Assembly: GCA_905221605.1 (NCBI GenBank)
Contig: CAJNDS010000312.1
Location: 77,001-141,000, forward strand
Reading direction: 5' to 3'
Origin: Symbiodinium natans
Lineage: Eukaryota; Sar; Dinophyceae; Suessiales; Symbiodiniaceae
DNA length: 64,000 nt
In this document: piece by piece, positions 1 to 12,600 of the stretch
Numbering within the stretch: the first letter of the stretch is position 1
Layout: the number at the start of each line of letters is the position of its first letter
Position numbers and translations under genes: made by a program
The notes under the pieces: model-generated
Seen by the model: only the letters and a program-made list of their open reading frames with translations
Told to the model about the DNA's origin: nothing
Database searches by the model: none

Positions 1-99
1 CCGGTACAGTTGCGCTTCCAGAAAAAATGGCATCCTTGTTATCTCCTCTCACTTCCCTTTCCCTTCTCTCCTTCTGTTTCCTTCTGACTGATAAACCAC

Positions 100-1700
100 A
101 AGAAAGGAACTTGTATGATAAGGCAGTGGAAGGGTAAGCAGAGGGTGACTCCTGGCGCGTGGACCGGTCCATACTTCGTCATACCCCTCCTCTCGGCCTA
201 TCTCTTCTGTTCCTTTCCTTACCCTTCTCCTTCTCATAGTTCTTCCTTTTTGTTCTCTTATTTCGAAAAGAAAGATGGCAGGGAGAGATAAGGAAGAGAG
301 GATAGATAAAGAGTGAGTGCCATTTTCTCTGCGCCTTGTTTGTCTCTCCCTCTTCTCTATTCATCTCTCTTCTATTCTTTTCTTTGCTCTTCCCATTAAC
401 AATGCAATCCTTTTGTCTCTCCTCTCTCCTTCTCTCTCCCTTCTCTTCTCCTGTTCCCCTTTAAATGACAAAAACGCAAGAAAGGAAGAACAAGAGGGGA
501 ATGGAGGCCATGTTCCTTTCTTTTCCAATGGATGGGGAAAGTGAGCGGGGTTGGCTCCTTGTCCGTAGACCCTCCCCACGCTGCAGCAAATCCCTCCTCT
601 CGCCCTATCGCCTCTGTTCTTTTCCTTGTTCCCAAACGGAAAAAGAAAATGGGTTCCTTTACATGTTCATTGTTCTTCCTTTTGTTTTCTATTTAAAAGG
701 GAAAGATAAGAAAGAGAGGAAAGAAGAAAACGAGCACCATCCTCTCTTTGCCTGATTTTGCACCTCCCTCTCCTGTCTTCATTTCTCTTCCATGACTTTC
801 ATTGCTCTTCCCATGAAAATTGTTTCCTTTTGATCTCTCCTCTCTCCTTTCTCTCTCCCTTCTCTTCTCTTGTTCTCTTTTGAATCTCAAAATCACACCA
901 AAGGAAGCTTCTTTTCCTTATTGAATGAAAAAGAAAAAGAAGAAAAGAGATAGGTAAAGACACTGAAGAGCTCCACTGCCTATTGTTTCATTCCCTTTCC
1001 TCTCTTTCTATGTGTTGTTTTCCTTGTCGTTTCAGAAAGCTAGCAAAATAAGGGCAAGGGGGCTTCCTGAAGAGGAGAGAGGGCACCTATTTTTTAATTA
1101 TAGAGGGAAAAGCGAGAGACAAGGAAGGGACAGATGATAGATAAAGAAGAGTGCTATCCGTCTCCTTGTTTATTGTGTCTTCTCTTCTTTTCAGTACCCC
1201 TCCAGAAAATTCAAATGGCCTCCTTGTTGTCTCTCCTCTCTCACTTCCCTTGCCCTTCTCTCCTTCTGTTACCTTTTAACTAATATAACACAAGAAAGGA
1301 ACTTGTATGATAAAGCAGTGGAAGGGTAAGCAGAGAGTGACTCCTTGCGCGTGGACCTTGCCCATACTTCATCATATCCCTCTTTTCGGCCTGTCTCTTC
1401 TGCTCTTTTCCTTACCCTTCTCCTTTTCAAGTTCTTCCTTTTTCGTTTTTCTGTTTCGAAAAGAAAGAGGGAAGGGAGAGAGAAGGGAGAGAGGATAGAT
1501 AAAGAAGAGTGCCATTTTCTTTGCGCCTTGTTTTTGTCTCTCCATCTTCTTTGTTCATCTCTCTTTTCTATTCTTTTCTTGGCTCTTCCCATTAAAATTG
1601 TCTTCCTTTTATCTCTCCTCTCTCCTTCTCTTTCCCTTCTCTTCTCCTGTTCCCCTTTAAATGACAAAAACACAAGAAAGGAAGAACAAGAGGGGAATGG
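100..1700. repeat. Pyrimidine-rich tandem array, unit about 400 bp
   Basis: A CT-rich strand built from diverged copies of one unit. The landmark GCTCTTCCC recurs at 385, 804 and 1582, spacings of 419 and 778 (about twice 389), so the unit is about 400 bp with a badly decayed third copy near 920-1290. The first copy (about 128-512) and last copy (about 1320-1711) are the closest pair and share GGAAGGGTAAGCAGAG and the stretch CCCCTTTAAATGACAAAAAC. Open frames here on both strands are by-products of base composition and were not called as genes. Confidence 0.75.
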
Positions 1701-2039
1701 AGGCCCTTTTCCTGTATTCTCCTGTTGCAATGAATACAGAAAAGAGCATAGGAGATAAGGAAGGGAATTGAGGAGCTCCTTTCGCTACTTTCTTATGCCC
1801 TTTCCTTTGTATCTACCACACAAAAACACCACTCTCAGCTTCCAAGAATACTCTCGTGGAGACGCATTGGTTAGTCTAAAAACCCGAGTCTCAGCTTCCA
1901 AATAGACCCTATTTAAGCCACCCACCCCCCCCCCCACAACCACCCTCCCCTTTCCAAAACCACTACAGAACATTGGTGAGGCTCAACTGCTGTGAGCACG
2001 GCCTGGGATGCATTACACGAGCCGAAGAATCTAAGCTTG

Positions 2040-2320
2040 AACTGAAACCCTAAACCTTAACCGAAGCACTCAACCCTCAAACCTTCAACAAACCCCCCCC
2101 TCCCACCCTCCCTCTGCCCCCCCTTCCCCCCCCACCCCCCCTACCCCTGATGGGCTGGCTCCACCCTACGATTCTTGAACCCCACACCCAAAAAACCCTA
2201 AACCCCAAAGCGTGAACCTTGAGCCCTAAGCCCTCAATCCTAAACTAACCCTCAACCCTAAACCCCAAACCATAAACCATACACCCGGAACCCTAAACCC
2301 TAAACCCTAAACCCAACCCT
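2040..2320. repeat. Degenerate telomere-like CCCTAAA tract
   Basis: Many variants of AAACCCT / AACCCTAAA, ending in three nearly perfect units at about 2290-2312, mixed with C-rich tracts at 2090-2150. The motif is the (TTTAGGG)n type known from plants and dinoflagellates, here internal and decayed rather than a clean chromosome end. Confidence 0.7.
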
Positions 2321-2389
2321 TATTGCTTGGGGCCCAGCAACTTGGGCGCTGCGGAATCACCATGCTCACGCGGATGCGCTGGGCCGGGC

Positions 2390-2417
2390 CGAGGCGGGTC
2401 GCGTAGCGTTAAAATTA
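2390..2417. repeat. 28-bp dispersed element, copy 1
   Basis: This 28-mer begins CGAGGCGGGTCGCGTAGCG and ends TTAAAATTA. It is identical, in the same orientation, to the one at 63474-63501. Read on the minus strand both encode the peptide ILTLRDPPR. Outside the 28-mer the flanks differ. Confidence 0.8.
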
Positions 2418-4246
2418 CTGCACACATCATCGTCTCCGATTCGGGGAGAACCAAAGCATCATGTGCATCGCTAGGCATGTGCGCTTTGCCAGAGCTCGGC
2501 AAGCTTCAAACGACAGAAGAAAACGCCACTGCGATGCAACACCTATTTAACCTGCAGTAAACAACACGATTTAGATGGAGGCTGCAGTACATCATGGCTC
2601 CAGTGACCCAGCACATCGTTCCCAGGGCAAATTCCTTCAACTTGGCAAGTCTCACCACCATGTTTCTGAGTCTCAGTAGCCACATATGATGCGGGCTCAC
2701 TCCTGCAGAAGGCCACCTTCTTCCTGGGACATCAAAAAGTGCAGCGGTTTACCTCGACTCTACCTGAGATTAAATCTGCCTGGGATGCCTGCAATCAGTA
2801 CCCTCCGACAGCAGTATACTTTCGTTCTACATTCCTACATGCTGGGCTATGCATGCACCCTGTTCTACGCAAGCAATTCATGTGGCACAGCTCATTCTCC
2901 AGGATCGGAAGGAGCGACTCCCGAAATACAGGGCCAGAAACCATTAGAAACTTAGGTAGACGATGCTTGTTTGGAGAGACGCAAGGACCTGAAACCCCAA
3001 GGTTCCCAATGGCACTAGCGTCCTCTGCAGATTTACAAGCCCGCTTCAATTATGATCCCTCAGGTCCAGAACTCAAGTATAACCCCTACCCCCTTAATTA
3101 AAAAACCCCACGGCTAAAGATTTTCGGCTTCCGATCAACGCTTAAGCCAGCGTTTTGAGCGTTTGCTGCAGGATCCTGGGTGTTGAGGCCTCAACAAGAA
3201 ACTGCGAAAGGCCGACCTGCCTCAGTAGAGGGCTGGGGGGGATCGAATCAATGGACCCAGGGGAGGGGGGGGGTATTTATCGGAGGTCAACATTGACTAA
3301 TCATCATCTCTTTGATCGTCATCATCATCATGGCCGGTTGTTGGCCAGAGTCTTGTGGGTTCTGGTCGTCGTCGTCGTGGTGGTCGTGGTCGTGGTCATA
3401 GTGGTGGTGGTGGTGGTGGCGGCGGCGGTGGTGGTGGTGGTGGTCGTGGTCGTTTCGTCGCCGTTCTCGTCAAAAGAAACCACACTAGCCGACCCGCTGC
3501 AAGCCCCAAACACAAAGTCGGCAGAGGGTCTTTACAGGAGCGTACGCCACATCAGCGAACAGCAGCGGTATTAGAGGATATTGATGATTGAAGTCTGCCG
3601 CATCCGCTGGCGTGAACAGAATGCTGGATTCCTTGGACCGGCGGAGCGTGATAGCAATCATCGCTAGCACACTTGCTCTAGCTGCTCAATCTGCTGGCCG
3701 CGCACAGCTTGCAGCATGGGTGAACGTCAACACCGGTCTACTCAGATTCATCAGGCTCACATGGAACATGTTTGACAAGTTTGAAGCCAAGAGACATCGA
3801 GTGACAAGCCCTCTCCGTCTGGATTCCTCCACGAAGGCAAGACCCATGAGCAAACACAAAGCGGTACAAAGTGACAGAGTACCAGGCAACACCACAAATT
3901 AATCGTGACGTGAGACATGCCGAGACAATGGTCAAAGGCAGCTCTGTATGAGTTGCCAGTACCGTTTAGCTCGAACAAACAGATGAATGCTTTGCTCTCC
4001 GTGCCGCTGCGTATCTTGTTTGTGTGTTCTTGCCCCACCTCTGCAAACTGGAACGACTACAGGCGCCCGATACCAGCGCCTGCTGTCGGTGCGAGTCAGC
4101 GCAGCGCAGGTAAGGGTTGCTTGTGGTTGCTTACAGCTTCCCTCCTCTGGATGAACTGATCAACTGATTTTCTCCTTATCTAGCTAGAAGCTAGCAGCCA
4201 GCGGATGCTTTGGAGATCATTGGGCCACTGCGAGATGCACCACAGC
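2418..4246. other. No gene recognised apart from the triplet repeat
   Basis: Mixed-composition sequence. Open frames at about 2.69-3.1 kb and 3.59-3.9 kb (plus strand) have no recognisable domain and no splice context that selects one frame, so they are left uncalled. Confidence 0.4.
3359..3460. repeat. Imperfect GTC/GTG/GGC trinucleotide repeat
   Basis: A run of GTC, GTG and GGC triplets that keeps all frames open. On the plus strand one frame reads as an Arg/Gly-rich (RGG-like) stretch and another as poly-Val; on the minus strand it reads as poly-Thr. There is no independent support that any frame is coding. Confidence 0.8.
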
Positions 4247-4320
4247 CATAACGGAATTCGTCAAAACGGTCAGCCTGGCAGTTCACAGCCTTCTGCAAGA
4301 TCTCAGTGAGAGCGATTCTC
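4247..4320 (-). CDS. Probable internal exon, unknown product
   Basis: Minus-strand exon bounded by AG|G upstream and a GC donor downstream. It has 24 whole codons with phase 1 at both ends and contains LTEILQKAVNCQADRFDEF, which reads like a helical soluble protein. The other two frames are less protein-like. No family was recognised. Neighbouring exons of the same gene were not identified, although 4.68-4.80 kb also has protein-like minus-strand reading. Confidence 0.35.
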
Positions 4321-7300
4321 CTTTCCCCCTCGGAAGCAGAGAGCTCTGGACCTCCTGCATACGGGTGCGACCACTTCGCTTGGATCCTTGAAGAAGCTCG
4401 GCAATGCGCCAACATCCTATAGCCTATAGAAATCCACGTCCTGAACCCTCTTCAGACTGCCGAAAGAAACATCCGCCTTGTAGTGGCGCAGGGAGGGGAG
4501 CCTGTCGCCGAGCCTCTTCCAGGGACAGAGAAGATGTGACCTGCGGAGCTGTCTCAAGATTCAAATTCCTCTCCGACTTCAACGGGTGTCTGTAGTCCAG
4601 TTATATATGGGGAACTGGAAGGCGGCAAGGTCAGCGTCAATGGAGGCATGAAGGATCTTCGAGCATAAATCCGTGGACGAAATATCCGCGCTAACGCGAC
4701 TTCAAGACTGCTCTCCGAGTTTGTCAGCACTGCAAGCTGTGGCTGTGATGAATACGCTTTATTACCAGGCTCTAACTTCGCAAATCTTCCAGAGCGTATT
4801 GCCAGGGACTTTTCCACAGACTGCGGCCGATGGTTAATGACTCGCGAGCTGATGACTTGTGATGGCTCGATGCTTCTGTGGCTCCATTCCATTCCTTTCT
4901 CTTGTTTATGGACCTCTCTCCTGTTGAAGCACTTACTCTTACATCCTCAAGGCTTTTTTTGGGCTCGGGTAGCTCACATCTCCTCGGGAGAAGGCCCGTT
5001 CTGTGGCCCTGCTTACGAAACCCGTTTCCTTCTGCCTGTCTACATAAAAAGAATGGCTGGCCAGACTTTGTTCAGGTCGAATTCTTAGCCTTATTTAAGT
5101 CACTCTAGTTTACAGTAAGTCACTTGAAGTTTTGTTTTGAGCCTTTTGAGGCCAGGCTTTGGAGCACAGAGACGCGACGAAGAAAACTAAGAAACCCAAC
5201 CTGTGCTCAGGTTGTCTGGGCTGTGAGTACGCGCTGAAAGCCCTAAGGCTTCTTGATGCTTCTTGATGCTTCTTGCTCTGTCTGGCACGGGAGTTCAGGA
5301 TACGAAGCTCTCACGTTGAGGAAGAGGTCTCAGCACTGTGCGCCAACCCCCCTCATTGTTGGGCCAACAACGGCAGGAATCAGAGCCGAGATTCAAGATC
5401 ATTGGAAGTTAAGACTTTGACCTCTGACCGTTTCGGAAACTCTTGGTAACCACTGCTTGCTCGCCCTGCACACCGACTGGTGCAAACAATGCAGTTTGGG
5501 CGCAAAGAAATAACTGTTTTGCGCCAACTGTTGGCCCCACTCCCCCCCCCCCCCGAAACAGCACGAACGGTATCAAAAAGCATACCATCGATTCTTAGAG
5601 TATTAGATTCTGAGATTGCTAAATTACATTTTAAATATTCTGAGTCTTACATGATCATATTGTTACATTATACTGTTGTGTTGTCATTTCATATTGTACT
5701 TATCTTGTTGTCTCTCCGCCTCTCTCGCAGCTCTTGGGGGGGAATTGAGTGGTCTGGTGTTTTGGGCCAGAGGTGTGGAATGCACTCTAGTGTTGCTCTC
5801 AGCACTCAGCGTTCCTCCCCTCTTCATTGCCAACCAAGTGCCCTACGCATGTCCACAAGCAAGATCAAGCAAAACAGCGACGTGACCACTCTCGAGCCCG
5901 AGAACCCCAGCAAGGCTCATGAGCCTGCGAATCCGCATGACAACGGTGCAGCCATACAGACACCCGCGCCGGTGGAGTGGGCGACAGCGCTCGCATGGCC
6001 GAAGTATTCCGAAGTCTGAAGCTTACTCAATTGCAGACTTGTCGATGTGAGTGTGTGTGTGTGTGTGTGTGTGCCAAGGCCTCTCTGGCTTGTTTCCGCA
6101 TGTTTTGTACAGGTCGGGGGCAGTGTTGCCCGCCCATCGGTTTTGATAAAAAACCAGATGAACGGACCATGATCTGTCCTTGTTGTGCGCAGCGTCTGAG
6201 CCAAGCAAGGATCAGTGATGTCAGCATAAGGTCGATGAGGCATTTACTTGTGATGGTCTGTCCTTTGCCTCACCATGCCTGATGAATGAAGTCTTGCAAC
6301 AGGTGCAGGTGAATTGCACATGTTAGCCTAGCCAGCTTACCCAAGCACACAAACAGCACGGAGTGCCGTTCTTCACTTGGCGTGCTCGCAACAACGCCAC
6401 CTAACTTTATGAGTCTTTGACATGTTGGCATGGGGGGCTCCTGATGCTTCAATGTCAGTCGTGCTTGCTTTGGCTTCTGTCCATTCACCAGAACCTCGGG
6501 AAGGCGCAGCGGCGAGTTGAACACGGCGGCCAGGGCATGACTAGATTCGCTCCACAATCACGGCACATCACCGCTCCCGCTATAATGCATGCAGAACTTC
6601 CCCAGGCCCATGCCACCGTACATGCCACCTAGAACGGCCCGTGATGCTCAGAAAAGCACGCGACATTTCCCGATTGCGTAGACACAAAGCTTCCCGGCGA
6701 TTTCTGCGAGTTGGAACCATGATCAGAAGAAGATTCAGAGAGCAGAGCCTGAAGTAGTAAAGGTACGAGCACTGCAATGAAATTGCCTTTGAACCGGGGC
6801 TTGGCCCTAAGCGTCTCATGTGAACCCCAAGACATCCTAAGACCAAAGAGGAAGGCCGAAGCCGGCAATCTCGTCACTGCAAACTGAACGCTAAACAACT
6901 CGTAAGCTTAAGAGGCGACAGTGACTCAAGGGCTCATACAATCACATAATACTTTCTCACCATACTCCATCATGATCAAACAATGCACCTGAACCCCTCA
7001 GAACCCCTCAGAGCCCCTACTGGAGCCCGGAGCCTTACCTTGTCTTACCTTTCCATTCCTTTTCGAGTAGCTCGACCCGGCTGTCCAGCCTGCCGTGCCA
7101 AGGGCACCTGAGGCTTTGGGGCTGCTCCTTTCTGCTTAGATGCCGCCTTGAGCCCTTAGCAAGCCTGAGCAGCTTAGCAACTTAGCAACTTAGCAACTTG
7201 GCCCGGTAACTTTTGCAGCTTTGCCTTTGCTTTCAGGCTTAGGATATGGAGGGTCTCAGGCTGTCTCGGCTTTCAAGATTCGGGCCGTTGGATGTGCGAG

Positions 7301-8262
7301 TAGAAGATGTGCGAATTCGAAGAATGCAGCCTTCAACTACAAGAGAGAGCTGCGGCCAACTAACCTCCTGCGGAAGATGACGAGAGAGAGAGAGAGACAG
7401 ACAGAGCTGCACTAGGCACAAGATATGGTTAAGGAAGTTTAGATGGTTTGGTCTCTTCGGGGTGTATTTGCAACAGAAAAAGGCCGAGCAGGGCTTTGAA
7501 GGGGTCAAGGTCGAGAAGTATCTCCAGAGCAGAAACCTCTGTTCATCTCTGTTCATTCCTCTCATCTTCGGCACCGCCATTGGTGGCTCCTGGAGCGCCG
7601 CGCCAGCAACATCCACGAGCTGCAGTGTGACGACGCGGTTGTCCTCATTCCTGGTCCGTGACGGTACATCGCTCAGGACTGCTGTTTGCTGTGAGAGGCT
7701 GGGATGCTAGGTTCAACTCAAACTTGCAACTCCATGACACCGCCTCTCAAGCTTCCCTACGTCCAGAGTCAGGAATCGAGGGCAACTGCTGCAGCAAAGA
7801 GTCGTCAAAGAGCCTCAGCTGTGTTGGTAAGACTGGATGTGCATCTTGCGTCAAGCAGCGAAGTCTATTTTCAGCGTGCAACCATCAATACAGCAAACGC
7901 AAGGGTCCAAGAGCAATTCTTGGAACACTGATAAGTCAGTAGCTGGGTCGAGGCTGGAAGCTGTACAACGCCCGAGTCTCAGCATCATCATGGGGAAAGG
8001 CGAGAGTAAGGAAGCGACTGGAAGTGCACATTGGGTGTCGTACGTCCAGATGGGAGCAGCTTAGGCTTGTCACTGATGCACAAGCTCGAGTTCTGCAGAG
8101 TCTGTATGGTTTGATTTCTGCCCCTCCTTTCCTGACGCCTGTTTCCCTCAATCGCGGACTCTGCCTGACTCGACATCCAGCCATGCTAAGCTGCGCAAAA
8201 GGGAGGACTGAGCTGCGAACACATGTATGGCTGCATGCCAACACCCTGGAGCATGATGGTAC
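4321..8262. other. Non-coding or unresolved, with short repeats
   Basis: Contains a CTTCTTGATG-type triplet of copies at about 5250-5275, a TG microsatellite at 6050-6073, three TTAGCAAC units at about 7172-7200 and a GA run at 7381-7402. Several short open frames have no recognisable domain. Confidence 0.4.
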
Positions 8263-8379
8263 CTTGCACTTTGCTGCTGCAATTCTTCCACCCGTTCGCC
8301 GAAACAGCATGCACTCTGGAACTCGGCATCGCAGCAGATGCAGGCCCCTGCGGTACCACATCCCAGGTCAAGATACATG
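8263..8379 (-). CDS. Exon of a SAM-dependent methyltransferase (motif I)
   Basis: The minus-strand reading begins MYLDLGCGTAGACICC and continues to GERVEELQQQSA. The glycine-rich DLGCGTAG matches motif I, the S-adenosylmethionine-binding loop of class I (Rossmann-fold) methyltransferases. The acidic ERVEEL about 20 residues later sits where motif II (end of strand beta-2) is expected. The exon is bounded by AAAG upstream and an AAG|GT donor downstream. Catalytic and substrate-specifying exons were not found, so the substrate is unknown. Alternative frames over the same bases are open, and the match rests on one motif. Confidence 0.4.
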
Positions 8380-9560
8380 CTTTGTCCGTCCCGATGGTCG
8401 ATTGCTCTCCCTCAGGCAGGAAGTACACCAAGCATCCTTAGCACACATGCGTCATGCGAGCATGCGTTCCCTTGAGCGAAGAACAGAGCACACGCTGTGG
8501 CAGTACAGCTGCCAGTTTTAAGCTCCAAGCGCGCCTTGCGCATCGTTATCGTTACGGAAAGAACATGAATGAACAAGTTCATTGCACCTGGATTGGGGCT
8601 CAGCGGCCAGTCAATGAGGCATCATCAGACAGATTCACCAGCTGGGGTACATTGCGATCCTCGGCCGCTCAGTGATTCTTGGACAAAGACAGCAACAAGC
8701 ATGTTGTTTCTTCTCTGTATAGAGTTTTTCAATCCCCCAATCCCCTGCGCAAACTTGATCAGACTTTCTGAACCTTGTGCAGCCTTGAGTGGGCGCTGCT
8801 TTAAGAGCAGTTTAAGACTGTAAGCCATTCATGGCCTTTCAATGCAGAGCCAAGTCTCCATTCCCAAGGCCCCCGAGATCTCTGCCAAGCTAAGGCCCAT
8901 ATCGCACAGCGCCTTCAAGCGCACACGGCTAACCACAAGGCCCCTTGAAGCTCACGACATTCGACTCTGGACCTCGCATCGCTGACGAACGCAAACCTTG
9001 ACGTGCGTGTTTTCATCCAAGAGCACTCCGAAGCGCATGCTGCAAATGCTCGGAAGCCCATGACAAAAAATGTGACAAGGCACAGCATGCCCGAACTCTT
9101 TCGCTACAAGTATACCTTCCAGTGCTCCGTCGCATTGCATTCGGGTGTGCACAGACGCAGTCGAAGTCGTGCCGATGTTTGCTTTCTTGGCAAAACGCGC
9201 CTCTCCTTGCATAATGATGATCCTCTGCTTTTCCCCCTGCTTCAACAAAAATCACCCGAAGTACCCCCCTAAACCCCTTTGAGCCCCCCTTCGAACCCCC
9301 AAAATCCCCTCAGCGTGTTTTTCAAAGGCCCAGGGCCGGCTGCAAGGCGCCCTGGTCGCAGGGGGCCCTCAAATTAAGGGACCCTGGGAACCCCACTCAA
9401 TCAAGAAGTCTTTCTCTCAGATTGCTCTAAGGACAGAATCTCTCAACACACATGTGGGGGAGGGGAGGAGTGGAGGAGCAGCCACTGATCTAAACTCCCA
9501 CTCTCAAGCTCTCAACCCTCAATGCCAACATGATGTCGCACCCCGAAATTCACACGGGGC
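8380..9560. other. No gene recognised
   Basis: Mixed-composition intergenic or intronic DNA. Open frames at 8.95-9.27 kb on both strands carry no recognisable motif. It separates the methyltransferase-like exon from the last kinesin exon found. Confidence 0.4.
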
Positions 9561-9614
9561 CTGTTTGCGCAAGGCTTCCATCTCCTTGGCTTCGGCAATC
9601 TGCGCCTGGTAATC
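9561..9614 (-). CDS. Kinesin tail, coiled-coil exon
   Basis: An 18-codon, phase-0 exon reading DYQAQIAEAKEMEALRKQ, with strong heptad character. It has an AG|G acceptor and a GC donor. It lies downstream of the motor exons on the same strand, as expected for a stalk segment. A further possible exon at 9650-9705 (GEVQSTEAGELHALE) would join to it in phase, but its own upstream join is unresolved. Confidence 0.55.
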
Positions 9615-12600
9615 CTGCAGATTTCTGAGGGGCGAGTGTTTTAGAATGCTTCAAGTGCATGGAGCTCCCCGGCTTCTGTACTTTGAACTTCCCCCAGAAA
9701 GTTGTCTGCAGGTCTCAGAAGTAATACGAAGTCAGGCTTATCATCCATGCTTCAACTGCCGGGGGACTCTGCTGATCAAAAAAAGGCACTCCAAGCCCGT
9801 TTAAGCCTTCTCCATCTTGGCGAGCAGTTGCTCCGTGTCGAAGAGCTGTTGCTGGAGACGGCCTCAGTGGCTCCGATTCTGCGCTTTGCGAGCTTCAGTA
9901 CCATTTTGCCTCTGAAAGAGCATGTTGGACCAACTCTGTTAAGACTTCAGAGGTTAGGTTCTTGGGTTGAGGGATTGGTTGATGATTTCAGGGTTCGTGA
10001 CTAGGCCTAGGCGCAGGCTATACAGTTTAGGCTTGAGGAGTGAGGGAACCGTGGCAATGTCATCAATACAACACAACGCCAGATGGCCTTCAACATTTCA
10101 GGATGCACTTAATTCGCACTTGCCCCGAAGGTGGCTAAGATATGCTGAGACCAAGGCTGTCATTTTGAGCCGCAAGCTGCTCTTTCAGCCTTGCACTGCA
10201 GGGAAAGGCTTGGTATGGCTTGGTTCAATGGCTGTGATAGGCACAGTACATCACAGTAACTCACAGTGCAACCTGGGATTCATGGCGTTTTGGCCATCTC
10301 GGCATGTCAATGTCTACGTCGCTCGAAACAACGGCTGGAATCCAAGTTATACGTATACCTGGGGCGGCCAGACATAGCAGCCATGGTACCCCCCGATCCC
10401 GATCCGATTAGAACCTCGTGCGCCCCACAAAGCGACAGCCGCGATCGATTCGCGATTCGTGCAGAGGCCCGTATGAGAAAGCCAGCACAATCTAATGACG
10501 GGCATGCCTGGCTTTATGACTTGCATCTGCCGTATTCCAACCATATCGCTTGCGAGCTTAACGCGCGGCGCCACTCTCCACTCTCGCTCCCCCCGTTGTT
10601 CCGGGGCCTCGCGATCTCTGCAGTCAGCTCCTCGGCTATACTGGCCGACGTCTCCTGAGAAGGCTACTGGGATTGGCTTCTGCTGCCAAGTTGTTTCACA
10701 GTGTCATCTTTGTCTCTGCAAGAACTAATTGATGGTCACGTAAGCTTTTCCTCATCATCTCCATGAGCTGCTAAATTTCCATTATCATGAACGCCTTCTA
10801 AACTGAGGTGTCATGTCCACGGCTCGGCTACAGCGATGCGCAGAAATCTGTATGATCCGATTTTCGTACGCTGTGGATTGAGCGCGCTCATGAACGACTC
10901 GAAACAAAACCCTTCATTTAACAATGTGGTACGTCAAAAATACATAGTGCAAAAAGTGAAGGGAGGTCCAAATCGACATGTCCCTGTGGAACCCCAGCAG
11001 TTCTCAAGGATTATCATCACCCCTCAACCCAAGCAACCCCGTCGAAACCCTTCACCCTCGACGACTGGACGACTGACCCTCAGAACCACATGAGCACTCG
11101 TGGGCTCTAGAGCCTCTGGGGGCGCTGAAAATCGGGCGCGCTCGTGGCTGCTAGGCACGACCCCTATGCGCATCATTGTCCCTGGTTTTAAGCTTAGGCT
11201 TGAAGCGAGACGCCGATGTTTGTTGGGGGTATCGATCAAGAGCGCGCATCATGAGCATCAGGGGCCATCACAACGCCCGAAATACCTTGGGTTTCGCGTG
11301 CTTGTGGACACTGCCATGTTGAAGCCGCTACGAGCCCTACTTGGGGCCGGGCCGCTGATGCTCATGATTCACGGGGGGGCGCGCACATCATCGAGACTTC
11401 TCCCCTGGCAATAGAATCAGCAGCATCAGTGGGACGCTGCTGGTGGGCTCGGGCAGCTTCACAATCTTGTAAGTAAGCCCCGAAACCAGGTCAGGCACCA
11501 GTGGTGCACGTGGCGCGTGCGCGTGCAAAGGGACATTAATGTTGCTCTTCTTCTTCTTCTTCGTCTTCTTTTTCTTCTTCTGCTTCTTCTTCTTCTTCTT
11601 CCTTCGTCTTCTTGTTTCATGACCACCCCCCCCCCCCTTCTCCCCCCCGGGAAAAAACAGTCGGCTTTGCACCCAAACCCTGTTTCGTTTCTTGTCTGTT
11701 CAGGGCGTGCCCGGCCGGGGGCGACGGCGCTTCCGTTTTTTGTCACCTCACCTCTGGTACAAGGAAACCCATTATGAAACGCATCTCGTTCAAATAATCT
11801 AGAAGCGCCGCAACCACTTGGATCCGTCTGTCAAGATCAGAAGACATCAAAAGACGAAGAAAAAACTAGCCAGTACTCGATGAAACATTACAAATTGAAG
11901 CTGCCAAGCGAGCCTGATTCCTGACAGCCTTGGTTGCCACGTTCTTGCAGGTCTGGGCCTTTGCACTGCCAAACTCAAAAGCCGTCGGTAGGAAGCGAGG
12001 AAGAATTGAAAACAGCTAGTGCTGCTTGCATGAGCTTGTCCGCCGATTCCTGAGGACCCTGCAAATTTCAGCGTGCTAAGTGTTTCATCCAGGTTGGACA
12101 ATGCTGGCGACAGCGCAGCAATCATCACCGTCTTGGAGTTACCACTCAGCGACTCCTGCCTGGCGCCCAAACATGGAATGAGTGGAAACTTGCCTGCGGC
12201 GGGGGGGCGGGGGGGTGCATCTTGAAATATTCGAAGTGGAGACGTGGGAAAGGTTGGGCGTTCGGCAATCGAGTCTCACGAAGAGCTTCAAGGCTTAAAC
12301 TTGGAAGGCATTTAGGAAGCACCAAGGATTCTATAGTGATTCCGCAGCTTGCAGAGCAGAAGAGATTGAACATGATTGAGCCATATTGAATCGAGATTCA
12401 GAATGTGCGTGAGCTTGGAGTTGCGGAACGGGACGAAGTCAGTTTTGCCATCGTCTCTCGCAGAGGCAGCGAGCTTGTTGATGACCAAGGCAAGGTTTGA
12501 AAGAGACCTCAGCAGAACTAAGCCCAGCTGGAGCGAAGGTTCACCTACCATTCCCAAAATTGCCCACACCATCCGTCAGACCATGCAGAGTGCTCAGAGC

